From Clostridium transplantifaecale (lineage in GTDB: Bacteria > Bacillota > Clostridia > Lachnospirales > Lachnospiraceae): DNA of 64,000 nucleotides. The position numbers and the translations under genes were made by a program. The DNA is taken from contig NZ_UYZY01000009.1 of the NCBI RefSeq assembly GCF_900626075.1, positions 43,393-107,392 on the forward strand, read 5' to 3'. This document shows positions 24,037-32,969 of this stretch, in pieces (position 1 is the stretch's first letter; each line of letters starts with the position of its first letter). Under the pieces are notes generated by a model, which worked only from the letters and a program-made list of their open reading frames with translations, ran no database searches and was not told the origin of the DNA.

Positions 24037-26322
24037 ATGGGAAGTTTGGAAATAATTAAAAAACTGGATCAGGAGATAGAAGCGCCGGCCGACTTCACAA
24101 GTCCCGAGAAGCTCTATCAGGAACTGACAGCCAGCATTCGCAAGTATCATCCTTCGGATGACATCTCGATGGTGGAGAAAGCATACGATATTGCATATAA
24201 CGCCCATAAAGAACAGAAGCGGAGATCAGGTGAACCGTATATCATTCACCCTCTTTGTGTTGCCATTATACTGGCCGACCTGGAGCTTGACAAGGAGACA
24301 ATCGTTGCGGGCATCCTGCACGATGTCGTTGAAGATACGGTGATGACGGAGGAGGAACTGACATCCATTTTCGGAGAAGAGGTTGCCCTTCTGGTAGACG
24401 GCGTCACAAAGCTGACCCAGATTTCATGGTCCATGGATAAGGTGGAGATCCAGGCCGAGAACCTTCGTAAGATGTTTCTCGCTATGGCAAAGGATATCCG
24501 CGTTATCTTAATCAAACTTGCCGACCGCCTTCACAATATGCGGACGCTTCAGTATATGAAGCCGGAGAAGCAGAAGGAGAAGGCCAGGGAGACGATGGAT
24601 ATCTATGCGCCTATCGCCGACCGCCTCGGTATATCGAAAATCAAGACGGAGCTGGACGATTTGTCCTTAAAATACCTGGAGCCGGAAGTTTATTACGATC
24701 TGGCGGAGAAGGTGGCCCTTCGTAAGGATGCCAGAGAGGCATTCGTACAGGGCATCGTGAGTGAGGTGAAGAGCCATATCGACGATGCGGGCATCGAGGC
24801 GAAGGTGGACGGCCGCGTCAAACATTTTTTCAGTATTTATAAGAAGATGGTGAACCAGGATAAAACCCTGGAACAGATATATGATTTATTTGCAGTGAGA
24901 ATTGTCGTGGAGACGGTGAAAGACTGTTACGCAGCCCTGGGCGTCATCCATGAGCTGTATAAGCCGATTCCGGGACGTTTCAAGGACTATATTGCGATGC
25001 CGAAGCCGAACATGTACCAATCTTTACATACGACGCTTATCAGCAGCAACGGCCAGCCCTTTGAGATACAGATCAGGACATTTGAGATGCACCGCACTGC
25101 AGAATACGGTATTGCGGCCCATTGGAAGTACAAGGAGAGCGGCAGCGGCCAGACCGCGTCGGACAGCGCGGAGGCAAAACTCGCATGGCTGCGCCAGATT
25201 CTGGAATGGCAGCGCGACATGTCGGATAATAAGGAATTCTTAAGTCTTTTAAAGAGCGACCTGGATCTTTTTACCGATAATGTATACTGTTTTACACCGA
25301 CCGGTGATGTCAAGAACCTGCCGAGCGGTTCCACGCCGATTGACTTTGCCTACTCCATCCACAGCGCCGTCGGCAACAAGATGGTAGGAGCGAGAGTCAA
25401 CGGAAGGCTGGTCAATATCGACTATGTGATCCAGAATGGTGACCGCGTCGAGATTATCACGTCCCAGAATTCCAAGGGACCGAGCCGGGACTGGCTGAAG
25501 CTAGTTAAGAGCACACAAGCGAAGAACAAGATCAACCAGTGGTTTAAAACCGAGTTAAAAGAAGACAACATCATGCGCGGACGCGACCTGATTGACAAGT
25601 ATTGCCGTGCCAAGGGTGTTAACTTTTCAGATATCAATAAGCCGGAATACACGGAGAAAGTCATGAAGCGTTATGCTTTCAAAGACTGGGATTCCGTTCT
25701 CGCCTCCATCGGCCACGGCGGCCTGAAAGAGGGCCAGATCATCAACAAGATGCTGGAGGAGAGGAATAAGAAGCTTAAGAAGGAAGAGACGGATGCGACG
25801 ATTCTGGACGGCATCAGCAGCGAGGGCAGCAAAGTGCCTGTGCTGGCGGCCGGTAAATCCCAGAGCGGTATCGTGGTAAAGGGAATCCACGACCTGGCTG
25901 TGCGTTTCTCCAAGTGCTGCAGCCCTGTGCCGGGAGATGAGATTGTCGGTTTCGTCACCCGCGGAAGAGGAATTTCTATCCACAGGACGGACTGTATCAA
26001 CGTGATCAATCTTCCGGAGGAGGAGAGGGAACGTCTGATCGACGCCGAATGGCAGCAGCCGGAAGGTTCCACCGGCAAGGAGAAGTATTCAACGGAAATC
26101 AAGATATTTGCCAATAACCGTATCGGGATGTTTGTCGATATCTCAAAGGTATTTACGGAGCGGCAGATTGACATCACCTCGATGAACGTCAGAACCAGCA
26201 AACAGGGGAAAGCGACCATCATGATGGCATTCGACATCCATGGAATCGAGGAATTAAATAAGCTGACGGATAAGCTGAGACAAATTGAAGGAGTGCTGGA
26301 TATAGAGAGAACTGCGGGGTAA
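24037..26322 (+). CDS. relA: bifunctional (p)ppGpp synthetase/hydrolase RelA/SpoT
   Basis: This 761-residue Rel protein makes and degrades the stringent-response alarmone. Domain order: HD hydrolase (HPLCVAIILADLE, GILHDVVEDT about residues 90-99), synthetase (YDLFAVRIVV, GRFKDYIAMPKPNMYQSLHT about 310-340), TGS (VYCFTPTGDVKNLPSGSTPI about 415-435), a Cys/His segment (VRFSKCCSPVPGDE), and a C-terminal ACT domain (about 690-760). Both halves keep their catalytic motifs, so it should be bifunctional. AGGAGG lies 8 bases before the ATG at 24037; the TTG at 24031 is too close to it. It starts the block relA-MBL-hemZ-hisS-aspS that is conserved in related clostridia. Confidence 0.95.
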   Translation: MGSLEIIKKLDQEIEAPADFTSPEKLYQELTASIRKYHPSDDISMVEKAYDIAYNAHKEQKRRSGEPYIIHPLCVAIILADLELDKETIVAGILHDVVEDTVMTEEELTSIFGEEVALLVDGVTKLTQISWSMDKVEIQAENLRKMFLAMAKDIRVILIKLADRLHNMRTLQYMKPEKQKEKARETMDIYAPIADRLGISKIKTELDDLSLKYLEPEVYYDLAEKVALRKDAREAFVQGIVSEVKSHIDDAGIEAKVDGRVKHFFSIYKKMVNQDKTLEQIYDLFAVRIVVETVKDCYAALGVIHELYKPIPGRFKDYIAMPKPNMYQSLHTTLISSNGQPFEIQIRTFEMHRTAEYGIAAHWKYKESGSGQTASDSAEAKLAWLRQILEWQRDMSDNKEFLSLLKSDLDLFTDNVYCFTPTGDVKNLPSGSTPIDFAYSIHSAVGNKMVGARVNGRLVNIDYVIQNGDRVEIITSQNSKGPSRDWLKLVKSTQAKNKINQWFKTELKEDNIMRGRDLIDKYCRAKGVNFSDINKPEYTEKVMKRYAFKDWDSVLASIGHGGLKEGQIINKMLEERNKKLKKEETDATILDGISSEGSKVPVLAAGKSQSGIVVKGIHDLAVRFSKCCSPVPGDEIVGFVTRGRGISIHRTDCINVINLPEEERERLIDAEWQQPEGSTGKEKYSTEIKIFANNRIGMFVDISKVFTERQIDITSMNVRTSKQGKATIMMAFDIHGIEELNKLTDKLRQIEGVLDIERTAG

Positions 26323-26340
26323 ACTGGCAGTTTTCTCTTT
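26304..26340 (+). terminator. terminator-like hairpin overlapping the relA stop
   Basis: AGAGAGAACTGC (26304-26315) pairs with GCAGTTTTCTCT (26327-26338) and is followed by TT. The U-tract is short, and the next gene has no clear promoter, so it may only attenuate. Confidence 0.4.
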
Positions 26341-26408
26341 CTATTGATTGGCAATGAAAAGTTCGCGAAGCGTACTTATCGTTGTTAAAGAGACGGTGAA
26401 AGGCGGGC

Positions 26409-27059
26409 ATGAAATTGGAAATTACAAGACTGGTAGTAGGAATGGTGGAAACCAACTGTTATATTGCAGTGAACCCTGAGAATAAGGAAGCGGTTATCGT
26501 AGATCCTGGGGATAACGCAGCGAAAATCGCCGATGCCTGTGGAAAACTCGGGGCGGCGGTAAAGGGGATTTTACTGACGCACGGCCACTTTGACCACGTG
26601 ATGGCAATGGAGGAGCTGCGTTTGAAATATAAAGCGCCCGTTTACGCATCCGAAAAAGAGGCGGAGATTCTGGCGGATCCCGATAAAAACCTTTCCTGTC
26701 AGTTCATGGGCGGAGGCATTCAGCTAAAGGCGGACCGGCTTCTAAAGGATGGGGAAGAATTTGATCTGATCGGATACCGGTTCAGGGTGATACACACACC
26801 GGGCCATACCTGCGGCTCCTGCTGTTACTATGTGGAGTCGGAGCATGCGCTGTTTGCCGGAGACACCCTGTTTGAAGGATCTTACGGAAGAATCGATTTC
26901 CCGACCGGCAATTCCAGGGATATGGTGAATTCGGTAGCTAATATTCTGTTTGCGCTTCCGGACGAAACCGACGTTTATCCGGGCCATATGGGCTATACGA
27001 CAATCAAAGATGAAAAGAAATATAATCCGCTGGCCGGATACAGAGGGAGAACATTATGA
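26409..27059 (+). CDS. MBL-fold metallohydrolase (glyoxalase II-like)
   Basis: This 216-residue metallo-beta-lactamase-fold hydrolase has the metal motif THGHFDHV (about residues 56-63), HTPGHTCGSC (about 124-133), GDTLFEGSYGRIDFP with the bridging Asp, and YPGHMGYTT with the last His. It matches the hydroxyacylglutathione-hydrolase-like branch (YqgX type), whose real substrate in anaerobes is not established. Its end overlaps the hemZ start (ATGA), so the two are co-translated. AAAGGCGGG precedes the ATG. Confidence 0.88.
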   Translation: MKLEITRLVVGMVETNCYIAVNPENKEAVIVDPGDNAAKIADACGKLGAAVKGILLTHGHFDHVMAMEELRLKYKAPVYASEKEAEILADPDKNLSCQFMGGGIQLKADRLLKDGEEFDLIGYRFRVIHTPGHTCGSCCYYVESEHALFAGDTLFEGSYGRIDFPTGNSRDMVNSVANILFALPDETDVYPGHMGYTTIKDEKKYNPLAGYRGRTL

Positions 27060-28519
27060 TAGCAATTCTGCTGGATGATAATTCCTTCGAGCAGGATATC
27101 AGGGAGCTTCTGATGGCCTTTTACCCGGGTGAAGCGTTTACCCATAAAAGAGAGGAAGCAGACGCGGCAAAATTCCTTGTAAAAGGAGGAAGGAACGGCG
27201 TTACCTTTGACCTCTCCATTGAGGATAACGAGGGACCGATGGAGGAGAGAACCATCCATTTTGCCTCCGTCAGGCCGGATTTTACCAGCCGGTTTGAGGC
27301 GAAGAACCTGATTAAGCGGACACTTTACGGCTTACTGCGCACCCGCACGGGAAAAGAACTTCCCTGGGGAACGCTGACCGGAATCCGCCCCACCAAGATT
27401 GCGATGACAAAGCTTTTGGAAGGACATGACGAAGAGTGGGTCCGCGGCTACATGAAGGAAACATACTATACAAGTGATGAGAAGATTGAACTGGCTCTTG
27501 CTGTGGCAAAGAGGGAGATCGAACTTCTTGCGCCTGTGGATTATAAAAGGGGATACAGCCTCTATATCGGGATTCCGTTCTGTCCGACCACCTGCCTTTA
27601 CTGTTCTTTTACCTCTTTCCCGATTGGAAAGTGGGAGGGAAAGACGGGGCTGTATCTGGATGCCCTGTTTAAGGAGATGGATTATGTTGCGGACAGAATG
27701 AAGGGACGCCCCCTGGATACCATCTATTTTGGCGGAGGAACGCCGACTTCCTTAAGTCCTGAAGATCTGGAAACGCTTCTTGGCAGACTGGAAGCCACCT
27801 TTGACACGGCCCATGTGCAGGAATTCACCGTGGAAGCGGGCAGGCCCGACAGCATTACAAAGGAAAAGCTGCAGGTACTGAGAAATCATGGAATTACAAG
27901 AATTTCCATCAATCCTCAGACCATGAACCAGAAGACGCTCGATCTCATTGGACGCCGCCATACGGTGGAGGATGTGAGGGAGAAGTTCCACCTGGCCCGG
28001 GGGCTGGGATTTGATAATATTAACATGGACCTCATCGTCGGTCTTCCGGAAGAGACCATCGATGATGTGAAAAATACAATGGAAGAAATAAAATCGCTGG
28101 CTCCGGACAGCGTCACCGTGCACTCCCTGGCAATCAAGAGAGCGGCCAGGTTAAATATGTTTAAAGAGCGGTACGGCGATTTGAAGATTGTGAATACACA
28201 GGAAATGATAGATATGACTGCCGACTTTGCCCACGGGATGGGGCTGTATCCCTACTATCTGTACCGCCAGAAAAATATGGCCGGTAATTTTGAGAACGTA
28301 GGTTATGCCGCCCCGGGAAAAGAATGTATTTACAATATCCTGATCATGGAAGAGAAGCAGACGATCATGGCCTGCGGCGCAGGCACCACGACCAAGGTGC
28401 TCTACCCGTCCGAGAACAGGCTCGAAAGGGCTGAGAATGTCAAGGATGTGGAGCAGTATATCGAGCGCATCGGCGAAATGTTCGGAAGAAAAGAAAAACT
28501 GATTGCAGTCATGGAATGA
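27056..28519 (+). CDS. hemZ: HemZ-like radical SAM enzyme (coproporphyrinogen dehydrogenase family)
   Basis: This 487-residue radical SAM enzyme has the cluster motif GIPFCPTTCLYCSF (CxxxCxxC, about residues 174-187) and GGGTPTSL (about 225-232), placing it in the HemN/HemZ group. A domain of about 165 residues precedes the radical SAM core, as in HemZ. Family members are annotated as oxygen-independent coproporphyrinogen III dehydrogenases; whether this one makes haem is doubtful in an organism with no haem genes in view, and other roles such as haem-related chaperone functions exist among relatives. Overlaps the MBL gene by ATGA. Confidence 0.85.
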   Translation: MIAILLDDNSFEQDIRELLMAFYPGEAFTHKREEADAAKFLVKGGRNGVTFDLSIEDNEGPMEERTIHFASVRPDFTSRFEAKNLIKRTLYGLLRTRTGKELPWGTLTGIRPTKIAMTKLLEGHDEEWVRGYMKETYYTSDEKIELALAVAKREIELLAPVDYKRGYSLYIGIPFCPTTCLYCSFTSFPIGKWEGKTGLYLDALFKEMDYVADRMKGRPLDTIYFGGGTPTSLSPEDLETLLGRLEATFDTAHVQEFTVEAGRPDSITKEKLQVLRNHGITRISINPQTMNQKTLDLIGRRHTVEDVREKFHLARGLGFDNINMDLIVGLPEETIDDVKNTMEEIKSLAPDSVTVHSLAIKRAARLNMFKERYGDLKIVNTQEMIDMTADFAHGMGLYPYYLYRQKNMAGNFENVGYAAPGKECIYNILIMEEKQTIMACGAGTTTKVLYPSENRLERAENVKDVEQYIERIGEMFGRKEKLIAVME

Positions 28520-28550
28520 ATGAGATGATATAAATGAGATGAAAAAGTGC

Positions 28551-28578
28551 TTGCAAAATTACCAATGTCTGCTACTAT
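28551..28578 (+). promoter_or_regulatory. promoter of hisS
   Basis: TTGCAA (28551-28556), a 16-bp spacer and TACTAT (28573-28578) with an upstream TGC. The leader that follows contains a hairpin (ACTGTCC/GGACAGT, about 28639-28661) but no T-box antiterminator sequence. Confidence 0.55.
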
Positions 28579-28714
28579 GGTTTTTAGACGGAAAACGGCC
28601 GCTTAAGAAAGCAGGGACAGGCGGTAAAATCAGCGGCTACTGTCCACGGAACGGACAGTGATGGCTGGCGGACAAAGAATTTTGGCGAACAACAAAGAAT
28701 AAGGAGTGAAGACT

Positions 28715-29974
28715 ATGGCATTAAAGAAAAAACCGGTAACCGGAATGAAGGATGTTCTTCCGGCAGAGATGGAACTCAGAGATTATGTGTTAAATATTAT
28801 TAAAGACACTTACAGAGGATACGGCTTTTCCTCAATTGAAACTCCTTGCGTTGAACATATTGAGAACCTGACAAGCAAACAGGGCGGCGATAACGAGAAA
28901 CTGATCTTTAAGATCTTAAAGCGCGGTGAGAAACTGAACCTTGAGACCGCAGAAACCGATGCGGATCTGGTGGAAGAGGGACTCCGCTACGATCTGACCG
29001 TACCGCTGTGCCGCTATTATTCCAACAATGCGGCTAATCTGACGACCCCATTTAAAGCGCTTCAGGTAGGAAGCGTATGGCGTGCCGACAAACCTCAGAA
29101 GGGCCGTTTCAGACAGTTCGTACAGTGCGATATCGACGTTCTCGGAGACGGAACAAACCTGGTGGAGATCGAGACGATCCTGGCTATCACTAAGACGCTT
29201 ACCAGAATCTGCCCGGATAAGGCATTTACCGTGCGTGTCAATGACCGTGCCATCTTAAAAGGCATGGCTGATTACAGCGGTTTCCCGGAGGACGAGACAG
29301 ACCGGGTATTTATCATCCTGGACAAGATGGACAAGATTGGTTTAAACGGCGTTGCAGAGGAACTTCTGGAGGCAGGATATGCCAAAGAATCCGTAGATAA
29401 ATATACGGATCTCCTTGCCAATATAAGGAATGACGCAGACGGCGTGAGAGCGCTTGGTGAAAAGCTGGCTTCCGTTATGGATCCTGAGAAAGCGGAGAAC
29501 CTGGCTTATATCATGGAAACCGTAAGAGAGATCAACGACGTTGAATGCGGCCTTGAATTCGATCCGACCCTGGTAAGGGGAATGGGATATTATACGGGAA
29601 CTATCTTCGAGGTTTCCATGGAAGGATTCGGCGGCTCCGTAGCAGGCGGCGGCCGTTACGACAAGCTGATCGGAAAGTTTACGGGCGTGGATACACCGGC
29701 CTGCGGAATTTCAATCGGTTTTGAGCGTATTATCACCATCCTGATGGAGAGTGGATTCAAGATCCCGTCACTGGTGGGAAAGAAAGTATTCCTGTTTGAG
29801 AAAAACCTCAGCAAAGAGCAGTTTAAGAAGGTGCTTCAGGCGGCTCAGGAGGAGAGGGCAAAGGGCGTGCGCGTGGCCGTTGCCCAGATGAATAAAAACA
29901 AGAAATTCCAGAAAGAGCAGCTTATGAAGGAAGGATTTGAGGAGTTTGTAGAGTTCTACAAAGACTCCATCTAA
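28715..29974 (+). CDS. hisS: histidyl-tRNA synthetase
   Basis: This 419-residue class II aminoacyl-tRNA synthetase charges tRNA-His. Motif 1 region TGMKDVLPAEMELRDYV, motif 2 VWRADKPQKGRFRQFVQCDID (about residues 108-128), the histidine-binding LVRGMGYYTGTIFEV (about 287-301) and motif 3 GISIGFERI are all present, and the length fits HisRS. AAGGAG lies 8 bases before the ATG at 28715; an upstream start at 28706 would sit on the ribosome site. aspS follows, as in many Firmicutes. Confidence 0.95.
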   Translation: MALKKKPVTGMKDVLPAEMELRDYVLNIIKDTYRGYGFSSIETPCVEHIENLTSKQGGDNEKLIFKILKRGEKLNLETAETDADLVEEGLRYDLTVPLCRYYSNNAANLTTPFKALQVGSVWRADKPQKGRFRQFVQCDIDVLGDGTNLVEIETILAITKTLTRICPDKAFTVRVNDRAILKGMADYSGFPEDETDRVFIILDKMDKIGLNGVAEELLEAGYAKESVDKYTDLLANIRNDADGVRALGEKLASVMDPEKAENLAYIMETVREINDVECGLEFDPTLVRGMGYYTGTIFEVSMEGFGGSVAGGGRYDKLIGKFTGVDTPACGISIGFERIITILMESGFKIPSLVGKKVFLFEKNLSKEQFKKVLQAAQEERAKGVRVAVAQMNKNKKFQKEQLMKEGFEEFVEFYKDSI

Positions 29975-29995
29975 CTTCCAAGCCATATATCAAAT

Positions 29996-30137
29996 GTAAC
30001 TATTCAGTATCTTTATAGTTACCGCTTCGCGATGCACAGACACGGCTTAAGATGCCGTGTCGCGCTGGCAAAACTCGGTATTTTCATGCAAAAATACATG
30101 AAAATACCTCGCGGTATACTACCTTTTGAACAGTTAC
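29996..30137. repeat. branched palindromic element in the hisS-aspS gap
   Basis: The outer arms GTAACTATTC (29996-30005) and GAACAGTTAC (30128-30137) enclose two hairpins: ACACGGC/GCCGTGT (30040-30060) and a perfect 12-bp stem GGTATTTTCATG/CATGAAAATACC (30077-30108). The outer arms match the short palindromic elements at 7120 and 23791. It could be a three-way-junction RNA or a mobile repeat. Confidence 0.55.
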
Positions 30138-30190
30138 TATCAAATACTAAATCAAGATACAGTTACAAAAATCAGGAGGAAACAAACATC

Positions 30191-31987
30191 ATGGCAGAAT
30201 CAATGGCAGGGCTTAAACGTTCCCACCGCTGTACGGAATTATCCACCGCGAATATCGGTGAGACGGTGACGGTGATGGGCTGGGTTCAGAAGAGCAGAAA
30301 TAAAGGCGGAATCATTTTCGTAGATTTAAGGGACCGTTCCGGCCTCTTACAGATCATTTTTGAGGAATCGGACTGTGGAGCGGAGAGCTTTGCGGGAGCG
30401 GAGAAGCTCAGAAGTGAATTTGTTATTGCCGTTACCGGTAAAGTGGAAGCACGTTCCGGCGCGGTTAATGAGAACCTGAAGACGGGTGAGATTGAAATCA
30501 GGGCCAATTCCCTGCGCGTGCTTGCCGAATCAGAGACGCCTCCTTTCCCAATTGAGGAGAATTCAAGAACAAAAGAAGAGCTTCGTCTTAAATACCGCTA
30601 CCTGGATCTCAGAAGACCTGACCTTCAGAAAAACCTGATGATTCGAAGCCGGGTTGCCATCCTGACCAGAAAGTTCCTGGCCGAGGAAGGTTTTCTGGAG
30701 ATAGAGACACCGACGCTCATCAAGAGCACACCGGAGGGAGCGCGCGACTACCTGGTGCCCAGCCGTGTTCATCCGGGGGAGTTTTATGCACTTCCGCAGT
30801 CCCCGCAGCTTTTAAAGCAGCTCTTAATGTGCTCCGGTTATGACCGCTATTTCCAGATTGCAAGATGCTACCGTGATGAGGACCTCCGCGCGGACAGACA
30901 GCCTGAATTCACACAGATCGATATGGAGCTTTCCTTCGTGGATGTGGAGGATGTGCTGGATGTCAACGAAAGGCTGTTAAAGACCTTATTTAAAGAGATC
31001 TGTAACTACGATCTGGAACTTCCAATCCAGAGGATGACATGGCGCGAAGCGATGGAGCGCTATGGTTCCGATAAACCGGATCTTCGTTTCGGAATGGAAC
31101 TTAAAAACGTTTCGGCAGTGGTAAAGGATTGCCAGTTCGTCGTATTTAAGGGAGCGCTGGAAAACGGCGGTTCCGTCCGCGGTATCAACGCCGAAGGACA
31201 GGGAGCCATGCCGCGTAAGAAGATCGACGCCCTCGTAGAATATGCCAAAGGTTTTGGGGCAAAAGGCCTGGCTTACCTGGCTATTCAGGAAGACGGAAGC
31301 TACAAATCCTCTTTTGCAAAGTTCATGACCGAAGAGGAGTTAGATGCCCTTGTAAAAGCCATGGACGGAAAACCGGGAGATCTGCTTCTGTTTGCCGCCG
31401 ACAAGGACAAGGTGGTATTCGATGTGCTCGGAAATCTCCGTCTGGAGCTGGCGAGACAGCTTGACCTTTTAAAGAAAGATGATTTTAAATTCCTCTGGGT
31501 AACGGAATTCCCGCTGTTTGAGTATTCCGAGGAGGATGAGAGATATGTTGCGGTACATCATCCATTTACGATGCCGATGGAGGAGGATCTTGCTCTGATC
31601 GACACCGATCCGGGTGCGGTGCGCGCCAAAGCGTACGATATCGTGCTGAATGGCACGGAGATGGGCGGCGGTTCCGTCCGTATCCATCAGGCGGATGTAC
31701 AGTCTAAGATGCTGGAAGTTCTGGGCTTCACACCGGAACGCGCGAACGAACAGTTCGGTTTCCTCTTAGAGGCATTTAAATACGGTGTACCGCCTCACGC
31801 AGGACTGGCATACGGTTTTGACCGTATGGTTATGCTGATGGTGGGAGCGGACAGCATCCGTGACGTTATTGCATTCCCGAAGGTAAAAGATGCGTCCTGT
31901 CTGATGATGGAAGCGCCTGCGCCGGTCGATGATAAACAGCTTGAAGAACTGAGCATTGCAGTTGCGATTGACGGTACGGAAGAATAA
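30191..31987 (+). CDS. aspS: aspartyl-tRNA synthetase
   Basis: This 598-residue class II synthetase charges tRNA-Asp. The N-terminal OB-fold anticodon domain (VTVMGWVQKSRNKGGIIFVD, about residues 26-45) is followed by the catalytic core with FLEIETPTLIKSTPEGARDY, motif 2 FQIARCYRDEDLRADRQPEF (about 219-238), the bacterial GAD insertion (about 300-420), and GLAYGFDRM (motif 3, about 537-545). AGGAGGA lies about 10 bases before the ATG at 30191. Length and insertion mark it as the bacterial-type enzyme; its discriminating or non-discriminating nature cannot be read by eye. A terminator follows. Confidence 0.95.
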   Translation: MAESMAGLKRSHRCTELSTANIGETVTVMGWVQKSRNKGGIIFVDLRDRSGLLQIIFEESDCGAESFAGAEKLRSEFVIAVTGKVEARSGAVNENLKTGEIEIRANSLRVLAESETPPFPIEENSRTKEELRLKYRYLDLRRPDLQKNLMIRSRVAILTRKFLAEEGFLEIETPTLIKSTPEGARDYLVPSRVHPGEFYALPQSPQLLKQLLMCSGYDRYFQIARCYRDEDLRADRQPEFTQIDMELSFVDVEDVLDVNERLLKTLFKEICNYDLELPIQRMTWREAMERYGSDKPDLRFGMELKNVSAVVKDCQFVVFKGALENGGSVRGINAEGQGAMPRKKIDALVEYAKGFGAKGLAYLAIQEDGSYKSSFAKFMTEEELDALVKAMDGKPGDLLLFAADKDKVVFDVLGNLRLELARQLDLLKKDDFKFLWVTEFPLFEYSEEDERYVAVHHPFTMPMEEDLALIDTDPGAVRAKAYDIVLNGTEMGGGSVRIHQADVQSKMLEVLGFTPERANEQFGFLLEAFKYGVPPHAGLAYGFDRMVMLMVGADSIRDVIAFPKVKDASCLMMEAPAPVDDKQLEELSIAVAIDGTEE

Positions 31988-32001
31988 TGGAACAGTAATG
32001 G

Positions 32002-32045
32002 AAAGACCCCTGCTTTCTTATAAAGAAACCAGGGGCTTTTTTTAA
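32002..32045 (+). terminator. rho-independent terminator after aspS
   Basis: CCCCTG and CAGGGG form the stem core around a 17-base loop containing a further TTTCTT/AAGAAA pairing, followed by CTTTTTTT. Confidence 0.85.
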
Positions 32046-32112
32046 TGCTGCAGATATGCTTTAGATCGTAAGTGAAGGAGCCATACGGCGTGCTTTCCGC
32101 AGTTGGATCGCG

Positions 32113-32583
32113 CTACTTCCCGGACATAAGGTATTTCACAATGTAATGGTAGGCGAGAACCGTATAAATAGGTATAACCACAAGATAGGATGCAATATTG
32201 AATAATGTGAAATTGTAATAATTTGAAATTTCCCCATACTCCAGCAGATACCGGCACAGGATTCCAAGGAAGGTCAGTATCAGGGTGGAGGGATAGATCA
32301 CTTTCTCTTTCTTAGGTCCGTAAACCGCGGCGAATCCCAGCCCTATTATGCCGTAGGACGCGATCAGAAGATATAATTTTGCACTGTCGAGCGGAAACAG
32401 GTCACTTCTGATTGGGAAGGTAAAACATCCGGCAAAGGCCACGTAAATAAACAGCACCGTTTTGACGACGGCAGGGTGTCTTTGCAAAAAGTTATCTGCA
32501 TGTCCGGCCGTTCTGCGTCCGGCCCAAAAACAGATTGCAACGGTCAGCACGGCGATAAGGATAAAAAACAGAATGACGGCCAT
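32113..32583 (-). CDS. hypothetical membrane protein
   Basis: This 156-residue protein has about five hydrophobic segments (near residues 2-20, 40-58, 68-86, 98-112 and 128-148) separated by short charged loops. I do not recognise a family. A strong AAAGGAGG lies 6 bases before the ATG at 32583, which supports real translation. It points toward the aspS terminator and is divergent from the RpiR regulator. No further function can be proposed. Confidence 0.7.
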   Translation of the reverse strand: MAVILFFILIAVLTVAICFWAGRRTAGHADNFLQRHPAVVKTVLFIYVAFAGCFTFPIRSDLFPLDSAKLYLLIASYGIIGLGFAAVYGPKKEKVIYPSTLILTFLGILCRYLLEYGEISNYYNFTLFNIASYLVVIPIYTVLAYHYIVKYLMSGK

Positions 32584-32738
32584 ATAACACCTCCTTTAAA
32601 ATTCGGGTTGTATAGAAGTATATCACAAATTAAATCAGAAATACAGAGACGATATGGAGCGGGGACTGCATTGATGAAATAACGTTACAGTTAAGCCCAT
32701 TGTTGTGGATAAAAATGTTTTTTGTTTTATCCTAATTA

Positions 32739-32767
32739 TTGAAAACTATTTTTTAGTATGATATAGT
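32739..32767 (+). promoter_or_regulatory. upstream promoter in front of the RpiR regulator
   Basis: TTGAAA (32739-32744), a 17-bp spacer and TATAGT (32762-32767). Confidence 0.6.
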
Positions 32768-32841
32768 GGAAGCAGTAAAAACAGTGAATGTAATTACGAA
32801 GCTGCCTATTTCCAAATAGTGGGAAAAAGTTGGCTGTACAG

Positions 32842-32870
32842 TTGAATGATCCTTTGATTAAAGTTATAAT
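32842..32870 (+). promoter_or_regulatory. proximal promoter of the RpiR regulator
   Basis: TTGAAT (32842-32847), a 17-bp spacer and a perfect TATAAT (32865-32870), about 100 bp before the start codon. Together with the site at 32739 it gives two promoters in tandem. The remaining part of this 386-bp gap (32584-32969) is AT-rich with no gene. Confidence 0.65.
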
Positions 32871-32969
32871 AGATACATAAATAAGGGTGGTTGTACAGGG
32901 ATCGGCCCGGTGGGATTTTCCAGGGAAAACTGTATTTCGGCAGATTATAAAAAACGGGATGGTACGCAT

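Noticed and set aside
28579..28714. T-box riboswitch before hisS (and before aspS at 29975-30190)
   Set aside because: No antiterminator consensus and no terminator pair is visible, although hairpins are present.
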